A DNA stretch of 64,000 nucleotides from JABSOG01 sp965277695 (GTDB lineage: Bacteria > Pseudomonadota > Gammaproteobacteria > Enterobacterales > Alteromonadaceae). The stretch lies in assembly GCA_965277695.1 (NCBI GenBank), contig CBDIDQ010000129.1, positions 91,625 through 155,624 of the forward strand, in the 5' to 3' direction. The translations under genes and the position numbers were made by a program. Under the pieces are notes generated by a model. It had not been told where the DNA came from. It did no database searches and worked only from the letters and a program-made list of their open reading frames with translations. This document shows, piece after piece, positions 55,601 through 62,764 of this stretch (position 1 is its first letter; every line of letters begins with the position of its first letter).

Positions 55601-55769
55601 CTGCTGCCATCACAGGCACAGTGCCGACCAAAGCCCCCGTCAGTGCCGCTGTTATTGCGATGTTCAATGTGCTCTTATTAAGTGTGCTCTTATTAAGTGT
55701 GCTCTTATTAAGTGTGCTCTTATTAAGTGTGCTCTTATTCAGTGCGCTTTTGTTAAGTGTTCTCGACAT
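52629..55769 (-). CDS. TonB-dependent outer-membrane receptor, chito-oligosaccharide type (putative)
   Basis: The 1046-aa protein has a plug domain with IEVIEVRGIRGQVASSMELK, VTEALQRLPGVTIERFSSS and GVVIRGLSRIRSEING, a beta-barrel and a C-terminal Phe (YLSASF). The size and the plug pattern (RLPGVTIER) fit the large marine carbohydrate receptors. Before the signal peptide (AITAALTGALVGTVPVMA) the N-terminus repeats NKSTL five times, from a 15-bp DNA repeat. Neighbours suggest chito-oligosaccharides as ligand. It is the first gene of the operon and has a LacI-type operator 108 bp upstream. Confidence 0.9.
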   Translation of the reverse strand: MSRTLNKSALNKSTLNKSTLNKSTLNKSTLNKSTLNIAITAALTGALVGTVPVMAAEETAKAKDKPIEVIEVRGIRGQVASSMELKRLADTVKDVITADDIGALPDKSVTEALQRLPGVTIERFSSSSDPNHFSSEGSGVVIRGLSRIRSEINGRDAFSASADGAGLSYADIPGELLGRIEVVKNTTADLVAGGVAGTINLVTRKPFDSDEQIIHAQIKTTYGDRRKESTPSGTFMFSDNWQTNIGKFGALVGVTHSEFKDRGDGVGIDSFYERSLTARETEHFGENGTAIPGMEDQVLFTPASVAIRTADSDRERDGIVASFQWANPSDTVELTLDYIGSDASMDWDERVVQYAEQGFKVNPNNIQVVGGEFDQDGFMTSGEVRTEFLYVASRANQKETEIDDISLHLKYTPTDNLTIDFDYQRIDSTNSIKDYTYSSQQKPTDAAWFTNDGITDRPEQQIWNTGVEFDLNGSVPHNINYTGDNANPQFPEQAFIRSRMDKEEDNEADSNAFAIDLKYTIDDGWISAVKAGVYSSEKEQLSRDSLWNWGAVSSKWGNGYAINLQNHPEYYESYTFSQKDFFDGDVLNGDQTFWFPKMSNVHNFRAFTDEICEQSLSCNRLGERENTTGSYLDSEITETTEDRLEVYLQADFMIDDYQLPVKGNFGLRYISWEVESEGSVLFPVAFGWDPEGTSGTIAEIFPEEDAFASAAEGPRTTVKGDKYTRVLPSFNLNVELHEDVIARLAISENIYLPTFKNFRNYQNITSSRVLDRNVAEGEANVTAVNFSGQVGNPMIEPEESLNFDFSLEWYFAAAGSLNLSLFRKELDNLIRKRLFTAQVTNDQPKVGTAAELEGRSVTMPVDFQIDTNEGSGTISGFELSYTQFYDFLPGAWGGLGVSANYTYIDQSGVDDKVGFGEGSTGEGGRNSFRAFKNLALPGYSDDTYNVALMYEKYDIAARLAYSWRSEYLLTRRDSDQFAPIIAKSTGQLDMSVSYYLSEDVKIGLEASNILDEVIETELMYEENGRQTPRSHFSTDRRVGMYLSASF
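55667..55760 (-). repeat. 15-bp coding tandem repeat at the TonB-receptor N-terminus
   Basis: Five to six copies of a 15-bp unit (AGTGTGCTCTTATTA on the plus strand) code for STLNK repeats in the first 30 residues. The inner copies are identical. Frame is kept at any copy number. Confidence 0.85.
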
Positions 55770-56430
55770 GATGTAAAACCCTATATTGTACTGTTAATGC
55801 AGTTTTGTTGTTTTCCTTCTGTGGAATTACAGTGTCCTAATAAATAATCAGTTAATCGGCGATGATTGGTAGTGACAATGACAGCGTTGTCATTTAAAAT
55901 AAACCTTCTCCCGGTCGATTTCCCGTTTGGGCGCATAGTACGTTAGTTATTCTCAAAAATCAAATGACATTTACGTTAATTTATATCACAATGTAAAATA
56001 AAAAGCATAATTAAAAGTATTTGATACTCTGCAAAAGCGTGGCGCAATTGCGCGTGTTAGTGCCGCAATAAGTGGCCGTCACTTTTAAATGATGCCATGC
56101 ATTGGTACCATTCCAACACCATAAGTCCCTGGTTTATCTGATATTTTCTTCGAATTACCTCGAATTCCTTTTTTATGTACCTGTTGTATCCATATAAATA
56201 CAAAATTTTGATTTGTTGTTGTCTTTAATCCAAAAATCGCTTAATATTTGAGTTCCTTTTGTCCGGGCAGCCGCTCGGCCAATGCCAAAGTCGTGTTAGT
56301 AAAACAGGGCTTCTATCACATACTATTACAGTATGTATTCAAAAATACTCAATTAAAACATGGACTTAAAACATGCTCACAAGACATGCGCGTAATACTG
56401 TGCGCATGAAAAAATTCGAAGGCGAACACA
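55770..56430. other. 661-bp intergenic region between divergent genes
   Basis: It holds the promoters of the TonB receptor (minus) and of the 1500-aa secreted protein (plus). I see the LacI-type operator at 55877-55894, an AT-rich stretch at 55960-56020 and a 12-bp palindrome GCGCAATTGCGC at 56042-56053. Nothing coding was found. Confidence 0.6.
55877..55894. promoter_or_regulatory. LacI-family-type operator upstream of the TonB receptor
   Basis: AATGACAGCGTTGTCATT is an inverted repeat of 7-bp half sites (AATGACA / TGTCATT) with a central GCGT, the form of LacI-family operators. It lies 108 bp before the receptor start. In related bacteria a LacI-family NagR controls such genes; its gene is not in this window. 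Confidence 0.6.
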
Positions 56431-59400
56431 ATGAAAAAGTATCTATTGGTTTTTTGCAGCGGTTTTTTAATTTCCTTATTTTTAGCGACCCCCATGCAAG
56501 TTCTTGCTACCAGTGAAGCATCGCGAGTCGTTGCTAGGTTTTCCACCCTGAATGAAACAATTTCGCCGACACCAGTGGTCAAACTCCGCACAGTTTGCGT
56601 CCCCGAGCACCTTGTCGCCCGGCAATCCGGTTCACTATCTGACATCAATACTTTTGGTGTGATGCCGCAACATGGCGATACCCTTGATGCGGGTCATTTC
56701 ACTGTTACGATAGATCAGTCTTTTACAGCGGGTCAGCTGACAAGTCCGGCGGGTCAAGTAGCCCTTATCGGTGAATTTGTGGTTGAGACTGGTGTGACGT
56801 TAACCGTTAACGGTGATTGGGATGCAAGCCTAGAGCATAGCCAAAATATTCTAAAAGCAGGCGCAAGAATTGAATTTGATGGTGCCGCAGGGGTCAATCG
56901 ACGTTATAAAACCATTACTAAACATTACACCGAACCCTCGCTGGTGATCCAAAGTACCGCACAGAACAAAGCGTTTTTTGGTTTGAAACCGGGTTCGGCT
57001 GCCACATTCAGCTATGACAAGCAAAAATATTATGGTGCCAATATCAGCGGTGGTAATGTTCACTTAAACGGTTTCAGTACAGGTTACGAGCACGATGGTT
57101 ATGATCGGATTGCAACACGCGATTGCAATATGCCCGATGTTTTGGTGACTAACAGCGAACTGTTCAAGCTGCGTTACTCTGCTGGTGATAACGGCACTTG
57201 TGACATGAAGAATCTGACCATTCTCAGTCCTACTGGGCCAGTTGCCTTTCAAACAGTGGGCACCGCCAGCAGTACGACTCAAGGCGAAAATTATAACTTG
57301 AATGGTCTTTCTGTTGATGGGCAAGTCGCTTTTTACACCCGTCCAGAGTTTATGATGAACGATTGGGTAGTTCGAGATCTGGCGGCGACTTTGCCTCAGG
57401 CAGGCTGGCAGAATGTCGATAGTTGGTTGCTGTTTGATACTGATACTATTCCTGTTGGCAGCAGCTTGACCTCGAATATTTATTTTCGTGGAGAAAAATA
57501 TAATCCCCATGGTTTTACTATGTCTGGCGGTGAAATGTCTGACGGTAAAATGTCTAACCTCAGCAGTCGTACCATTGACAGCACGATCTTCGATTTCAAC
57601 AATCTGGCTGCCGGTGAATCCGGTGATTTATATCTGTTTAGTGGTCCGGCGGCTAGCGGTGAAACCGTGGTGATCAGCAACAATATTGGCCTGAAAAACC
57701 TCAATGGTCAACAGAGCAGTACCTTTATTACCTTCAACGATGACGAGCAAGGTGGTCGTCAACTGGTGCTGGAAAACAACGTGGTCTTTATTCCCCCCGA
57801 TAACCGCGTGATTTCATTGAACGAAGCCAGCCTGACGCCGAGCAACAGCCTCAAAAGTATCAAGAATAATATTTTTTGGGGAGACATGAGTTATCCTGGC
57901 TATGTGGTCGAAAGTTTGGGCAACAATTCACATAGCGACATTATCTCCGCTGGCGCTTATTCAAATAATCGGGTGTTTAACGCGCGTACCGACGGTGAAT
58001 ATAGCGAATTGGACTTGCCGCTGAGTTACCGTCCAAACTCTGATAGTATCACCGCTTTCCCCAACTTTTATGATGATCAACGTCGTTTGGACAGTTATGG
58101 TGCGCAGGTACTGGGGCTCGATGGTACCGCTGAATCCGCTTTTAATGCTCACCTGACCCGACATCTGTCCAGCAAAGATATCAACCAGTTGGATCTGATG
58201 GCAAGGCACCAAGCTTATGTCACTAACCATCAAGGTGTCTTGTTGATCAAAGAGCTGATTGACTGGGTGAAGCAAGGTTTTATTGCCACCACAACCAGTT
58301 ATCACACGACCTCGATGACCACAGGACCCATCGGTTTGGCAGTCGCCCCAAGCTTTACCATGGCTGACAGTGATGGAGACGCAATAGATGATCAATTTGA
58401 TTTGTGTAGCAACACCGCCATGGGTTCCACTGTTGATAGCCATGGCTGTGCTGATCACCAAAAAGATGATGATAACGACAAGGTGACCAACGACACTGAT
58501 ATTTGCATTTCGACCGTTGCCAATGCCACGGTTAATGTGCAAGGCTGCTCGGCTGCGGATATTAAGGGCCAAATTGCCGGTTTTAAAAGTTGGGGCATTG
58601 GCGGCGGCGGCGCGATGGCGGGTTATTCGATTAATCCGTTTGACGATAAAATGCGTTTTGTTGGCACTGACATGGGCACTTCCTACCGCTCACTCAACAG
58701 CGGTGTTAATTGGGCTCCGATTCGACACGAACAAGCCACTTTTTCCAATCGACTCGGTTATGCCGCCTCGTTTGGTTTTGCCGGGCCGACTACTATACTC
58801 CATGCACCACAGGGGTTTAACTCAGTGCTGTCAGTTGATGGCGGTGAAACCTTCCATGCACCAGCCAGTTTTGCACTGGTATACAGTGATGATGGTGATA
58901 ACAGCAATGACGAGCGTGTCTCTAGTTGGTATTCAGATACCCGGACCGTAGGCACCGTTTATGCATTATCTAATTTGGGTTTATGGCGTTCTGTGGATGC
59001 TGGCAATCACTGGCGCTTTGTCTATGCTGGCGGTGATATCAAAGGCATGTTTATTGATAATCACCATGCAGGTATGGTGTATATAGCGACAGAAAATGAA
59101 ATCCTCCACTCTGCTGATGGCGTCACGTATGCCAATTATTTCACCCCGAAGGGCCACAAAATCCATCGCTTTACGGGTGGCTCAACCCCTAGTGGCAAAA
59201 CCTTGACTTATGCCAGTGATGAAAGCCGCTTAGCAATCGAAACATCCAAACTGGCCGGTTTGGCCAGTGGCGATGTGATGGCACTTTATACTAAACCTTC
59301 CGGTGCCGGGGATGAAGTCAGCGCAGGCATGATTTATGTCGATAACACAGGACTCGGGTTTTTACAGACCAACCAGTTTGTCGGCAGTCACCTAAGCATG

Positions 59401-60933
59401 GCACAGAATGACAATCAGACCATTTATGCCACCGGCAGCCGCAGTTGGGGGCGAGATAAAGGCACTTCTATTTATGTCTCCGAAGATGCTGGAGCTAATT
59501 GGCAACTGCGTTTGTTACAGTACAATTGGGACACTAGCCCTTTTACCCCTTGGGACAGTGTATTGCTGGAACATTCACCGGTGGGTTTAAACGTCGGTTG
59601 GTATGATGGTGGCTACTATTCCACCGCTGTGAACCAGCTTAACAGCGCCCAGTTTGGCGGATCGGGCAATTTCTTTCTTCACGCTACTGAAAACACCGGT
59701 CAGCAATGGCTCGATTTAACCAATGAATACCAAAGCAGCACACCCGCTAGCCCAGTTAAAACCGATGAATGGTTGTCAGCTGGGCTGAATGTCACTTCGG
59801 TATATGATATTAAATTCCATCCTGCCAATAGCAACGATATTTACGCCGCCTATGCGGATATTCATGGTGCACGCTCCAGCGACCATGGTAACACTTGGCA
59901 GATATTGCCCAGCAGTGAAAACTCGATTTATGACTACGCCTTTGACCCTGCCGACGCCAATATTGTTTACATGGCTAATGGTAATCAACATGATTGGCCT
60001 TTTCGCAGCTTGTCGCTGGTGGGTCGCGGCGGGGTGTTCAAGTCCACAGATAAAGGGGATAACTGGACGCGACTGACGCCGAATGACAGTGCTTTTAATC
60101 GTCAATATATGTCTATTGGTTACGATGCCACACGCAATGATATTTATGCCGGCAGTCATAGTGATGGTATTTCCCGCTCACTGGATGGCGGTGTCAGCTG
60201 GGAGAAGTTCAATGCCGGACTGCCTGACAACTATCCCGGTCATCGCTATGCGATGGATTTGGTGATCCCGCAAATTGAAGTGCTCGACAACGGTAATGTT
60301 TATGCCTTGGTGACCGGTTTTAGACCTAAATTAACCGAAGCCGAATACACCGAATTGGCGATCCCGCCAAGCGAGCTGATGCCTAAATCATTCGACGACA
60401 CCACCGAATATTACAGCTGGATTAATGCCGCTTTCACCGGTATCTATCTGCTGGATGTGGTTAATGGTGCCACCCGTTGGCAGCTGCTACGCGGCAACAT
60501 TGATCTTGATTCACACGGTTATTGGGACCCAACGCATTTACCCTGGAAGCGTCCGATGAGCTTTGCCATTGACCCCAATAACCCGGATATTTTGTGGCTA
60601 ACGGATATTGAATTGAGGACCTCACAAACCGGGGCCAGCGGCGTCTGGAAATCGGTGGATAAAGGGCAAAACTGGACATTCGTGCATCAGCACACGGTTG
60701 CACTGGATATCGACATTGATCCAAACGACAGCAATTACGTGATCGTTGCAGGCCCAAAAAGCTGGGGTAATGGCGGAATTTACGTTAGCAAAAACGCTGG
60801 TACCAGCTGGGCGTTGGATGATCGTGCGCCGTTACAAAACAACGCTTATTCGGTGTCTTTTGACCCCCAGCATCAAGACAAAATTATTTACGGGTATTTT
60901 GGTGGCGGGATGTTATATGGCGACCAATTATAG
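56431..60933 (+). CDS. Large secreted protein: N-terminal beta-rich domain, TSP3 repeats, GH74/BNR-like beta-propeller
   Basis: The 1500-aa protein has a signal peptide (FCSGFLISLFLATPMQVLA). Residues 60-620 are beta-rich, perhaps a parallel beta-helix, and not recognised. Residues about 646-705 are thrombospondin type 3 Ca-binding repeats (DSDGDAIDDQFDLC). From about 720 a propeller begins with GIGGGGAMAGYSINPFDDK and TDMGTSYRS, close to the start of GH74 xyloglucanases whose catalytic Asp lies in TD-G-YR. BNR/Asp-box motifs repeat through the rest: DAGNHW, DAGANW, DKGDNW, DGGVSW, DKGQNW, NAGTSW. It is probably exported to the surface or medium to act on a polysaccharide. Sialidase- or sortilin-like propellers are alternatives. 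Confidence 0.75.
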   Translation: MKKYLLVFCSGFLISLFLATPMQVLATSEASRVVARFSTLNETISPTPVVKLRTVCVPEHLVARQSGSLSDINTFGVMPQHGDTLDAGHFTVTIDQSFTAGQLTSPAGQVALIGEFVVETGVTLTVNGDWDASLEHSQNILKAGARIEFDGAAGVNRRYKTITKHYTEPSLVIQSTAQNKAFFGLKPGSAATFSYDKQKYYGANISGGNVHLNGFSTGYEHDGYDRIATRDCNMPDVLVTNSELFKLRYSAGDNGTCDMKNLTILSPTGPVAFQTVGTASSTTQGENYNLNGLSVDGQVAFYTRPEFMMNDWVVRDLAATLPQAGWQNVDSWLLFDTDTIPVGSSLTSNIYFRGEKYNPHGFTMSGGEMSDGKMSNLSSRTIDSTIFDFNNLAAGESGDLYLFSGPAASGETVVISNNIGLKNLNGQQSSTFITFNDDEQGGRQLVLENNVVFIPPDNRVISLNEASLTPSNSLKSIKNNIFWGDMSYPGYVVESLGNNSHSDIISAGAYSNNRVFNARTDGEYSELDLPLSYRPNSDSITAFPNFYDDQRRLDSYGAQVLGLDGTAESAFNAHLTRHLSSKDINQLDLMARHQAYVTNHQGVLLIKELIDWVKQGFIATTTSYHTTSMTTGPIGLAVAPSFTMADSDGDAIDDQFDLCSNTAMGSTVDSHGCADHQKDDDNDKVTNDTDICISTVANATVNVQGCSAADIKGQIAGFKSWGIGGGGAMAGYSINPFDDKMRFVGTDMGTSYRSLNSGVNWAPIRHEQATFSNRLGYAASFGFAGPTTILHAPQGFNSVLSVDGGETFHAPASFALVYSDDGDNSNDERVSSWYSDTRTVGTVYALSNLGLWRSVDAGNHWRFVYAGGDIKGMFIDNHHAGMVYIATENEILHSADGVTYANYFTPKGHKIHRFTGGSTPSGKTLTYASDESRLAIETSKLAGLASGDVMALYTKPSGAGDEVSAGMIYVDNTGLGFLQTNQFVGSHLSMAQNDNQTIYATGSRSWGRDKGTSIYVSEDAGANWQLRLLQYNWDTSPFTPWDSVLLEHSPVGLNVGWYDGGYYSTAVNQLNSAQFGGSGNFFLHATENTGQQWLDLTNEYQSSTPASPVKTDEWLSAGLNVTSVYDIKFHPANSNDIYAAYADIHGARSSDHGNTWQILPSSENSIYDYAFDPADANIVYMANGNQHDWPFRSLSLVGRGGVFKSTDKGDNWTRLTPNDSAFNRQYMSIGYDATRNDIYAGSHSDGISRSLDGGVSWEKFNAGLPDNYPGHRYAMDLVIPQIEVLDNGNVYALVTGFRPKLTEAEYTELAIPPSELMPKSFDDTTEYYSWINAAFTGIYLLDVVNGATRWQLLRGNIDLDSHGYWDPTHLPWKRPMSFAIDPNNPDILWLTDIELRTSQTGASGVWKSVDKGQNWTFVHQHTVALDIDIDPNDSNYVIVAGPKSWGNGGIYVSKNAGTSWALDDRAPLQNNAYSVSFDPQHQDKIIYGYFGGGMLYGDQL

Positions 60934-61042
60934 TGGGTTATCACGGCTTGAGGTCAATAAAGGTTTGGTGTTTTGACAACCATCAAACCGGGTTACATTT
61001 GTTCACCTGAAAAACGACAATAAATTCTCATCAATGTTGAGG

Positions 61043-61345
61043 TCAGGCAGGGTAAACCAACACTTTGCCGTCAACAATACAACGTTTAAAACTCTCGGAC
61101 AATAAATGCCAATCACTGATATCAACACGAAATGGAATATCCGATTCGGCAAAAGCGTCTTTAATATCGCAGAGGTGAGATAAAGACAAAGCGGCGGAGG
61201 CTTCGATCACAATATCCAAATCAGAATGTTTTCTCGCAGTGCCTTGCACTCTTGAACCAAAAGCATAAGCCTTCTCACCGGAGCCCAAATACATCGCCAA
61301 TATATGCGTAATTTGGCCGAAGTCTTCACCATTGATATCAATCAT
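61043..61345 (-). CDS. mntA: MntA-type minimal nucleotidyltransferase antitoxin
   Basis: The 100-aa protein carries the nucleotidyltransferase signature GSRVQGTARKHSDLDIVIE with both Asp of DLD, and a later VDISDWH for the third acidic position. In MntA-HepT pairs the enzyme AMPylates the HEPN toxin and so silences it. It starts inside the end of the HEPN gene (8-bp overlap), the usual toxin-then-antitoxin order. Confidence 0.88.
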   Translation of the reverse strand: MIDINGEDFGQITHILAMYLGSGEKAYAFGSRVQGTARKHSDLDIVIEASAALSLSHLCDIKDAFAESDIPFRVDISDWHLLSESFKRCIVDGKVLVYPA

Positions 61346-61763
61346 TTTTTTCGGCCAGTTTAGTGAGTAATGCCTGAGAGTCGGCTAAAAAACCCCTGAC
61401 ACATTGATAAACTTCGACCGCCGTTTTTTCTTCATAAGTATGTGAGGTTTGATTGCGCTGACGATGATAATCAAACCATGGAATAATATCGTCAATTAAA
61501 TATTGCTCAGCGGCAAGCCTAAACAGTTCTTTGCGGGTAATACCATCAACCAAGGTTTTGCCGACATTTTCACCCAACCACGTCCTCATCGCTTTCCAAC
61601 CGAGTTCATAGGTAAATTCAAAATTTTGAATAACCCCGGCCGCCCTAAACGTTCTGAACTCAGGTTCATTGAGACCACCGCCATTAGCCAGATAGCGATC
61701 AATCACTTCAACTGATTCTGTTAGAGAGCCAATAGCACGCTTAAGAGAAGAAAAGTCCAACAT
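61338..61763 (-). CDS. hepT: HepT-type HEPN toxin (HI0074-like nucleotidyltransferase-binding protein)
   Basis: The 141-aa helical protein matches the HI0074/NTase_sub_bind family: FEFTYELGWKAMRTWL in the middle and the HEPN RNase motif RQRNQTSHTY (R-x4-6-H) near residue 107. HEPN toxins cut RNA until AMPylated by the partner. The motif is intact, so the toxin is probably active. Confidence 0.88.
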   Translation of the reverse strand: MLDFSSLKRAIGSLTESVEVIDRYLANGGGLNEPEFRTFRAAGVIQNFEFTYELGWKAMRTWLGENVGKTLVDGITRKELFRLAAEQYLIDDIIPWFDYHRQRNQTSHTYEEKTAVEVYQCVRGFLADSQALLTKLAEKND

Positions 61764-61893
61764 AAAAAAACCAGCAAATAAATAGTGGTTTAATCATAAC
61801 AAATGCTCAAAGACAATATCAACTACGCCACACTTAAGGTAACCACAGTAATGCCGGACACAGGGTTAAAACATTGACGAGGTTAAAATACTG

Positions 61894-62106
61894 ATGGGTG
61901 ACTACTTGCCCTTTATTGTTCCTGTTCATGCTTTGGAGGAATTTGGCACAAACAAAATCCCGGCTGCATGCAAACTTAATCTGAGCGATAAAATGCTGAC
62001 AGCGTTATACGATAAACATGGAGATGAACTTAATGAATGGTGGAAAAACGAAATTGGCTTTGGTATCGACGCCAGTGACGGGGCTTACTTTCATATGGCC
62101 AATTAA
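61894..62106 (+). CDS. Small 70-aa ORF of unknown function
   Basis: The frame has a possible ribosome site (GAGG, 11 nt before the ATG) and codes for a soluble acidic protein (LNLSDKMLTALYDKHGDELNEWW). No family recognised. A short piece resembling the REP-like foot (ACGAGGTTAAAA) overlaps the upstream region. It could be a real small gene or a remnant. Confidence 0.35.
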   Translation: MGDYLPFIVPVHALEEFGTNKIPAACKLNLSDKMLTALYDKHGDELNEWWKNEIGFGIDASDGAYFHMAN

Positions 62107-62162
62107 TAACAATTTCTGGATCAAGCTGAGCTAAATGATTTGCCCGTTTATTCAGCTAATCC

Positions 62163-62552
62163 TCAATGCTCATGTTGGGGCAAACCATCAGTAATATCAT
62201 AATAATCACCTTTTTCGGCGGTAAAAATATGCATCGCAATATGGCTCTCAGTGGGTGTATCAAACGCCCCCATGGCAATGCTGATCCAGTTATGTTTGCT
62301 TTGGTCTAGCGGATCGAAAAATAGCGATGAACCACATTTGGCACAAAAACCTCGACGGACCTTTTCAGAAGAATGAAACCAGCTGAGATGTTCATCACCC
62401 TGCATTGTTAATGCCTCTCGCGAGACATCAGCGGCGGCAAGATAATGTCCCGTCCACTTTCGACACTGCTGACAATGACAAGCATCCATCGGTGCCAACA
62501 CAGATGAAACCTCAAACGTTATTGCGCCACAAAGACAAGAACCTTTATGCAT
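62163..62552 (-). CDS. GFA-family (CENP-V type) zinc-binding protein
   Basis: The 129-aa protein from the ATG at 62552 has the GFA cysteine pattern: SCLCGAITFEV, CHCQQCRKWTGHY and FCAKCGSSLFF, which bind two zinc ions. The family includes glutathione-dependent formaldehyde-activating proteins, but most members have unknown reactions. An upstream ATG at 62585 adds 11 residues that do not fit the family. Confidence 0.9.
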   Translation of the reverse strand: MHKGSCLCGAITFEVSSVLAPMDACHCQQCRKWTGHYLAAADVSREALTMQGDEHLSWFHSSEKVRRGFCAKCGSSLFFDPLDQSKHNWISIAMGAFDTPTESHIAMHIFTAEKGDYYDITDGLPQHEH

Positions 62553-62764
62553 TGTTTTTTTCCTATGAGCCAATATGAGTAGCACTTAGTATATTCAGCA
62601 CTCAGCTTAATCTCTACCCAGCAGCACAAAAATCATTTGTTTATTATGCCGTTACCATGATATAACGTTTAGACTTTTCTGGTCAGATGAGAAGGGTCAA
62701 TAATATTAGCTGGTTACGGATTGACTGTTATCCCATTATATAATAACAGTGAGTCATTCAGCCA

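Noticed and set aside
57064..57510. 148-aa minus-strand frame and others (57961-58572, 59776-60159) opposite the large secreted protein
   Set aside because: They lie antisense to a gene with clear domains and show no motifs; chance open frames.
62721..62744. Promoter TTGACT and TATAAT before the last TonB receptor
   Set aside because: The spacing is only 12 bp, too short for a normal sigma-70 promoter.
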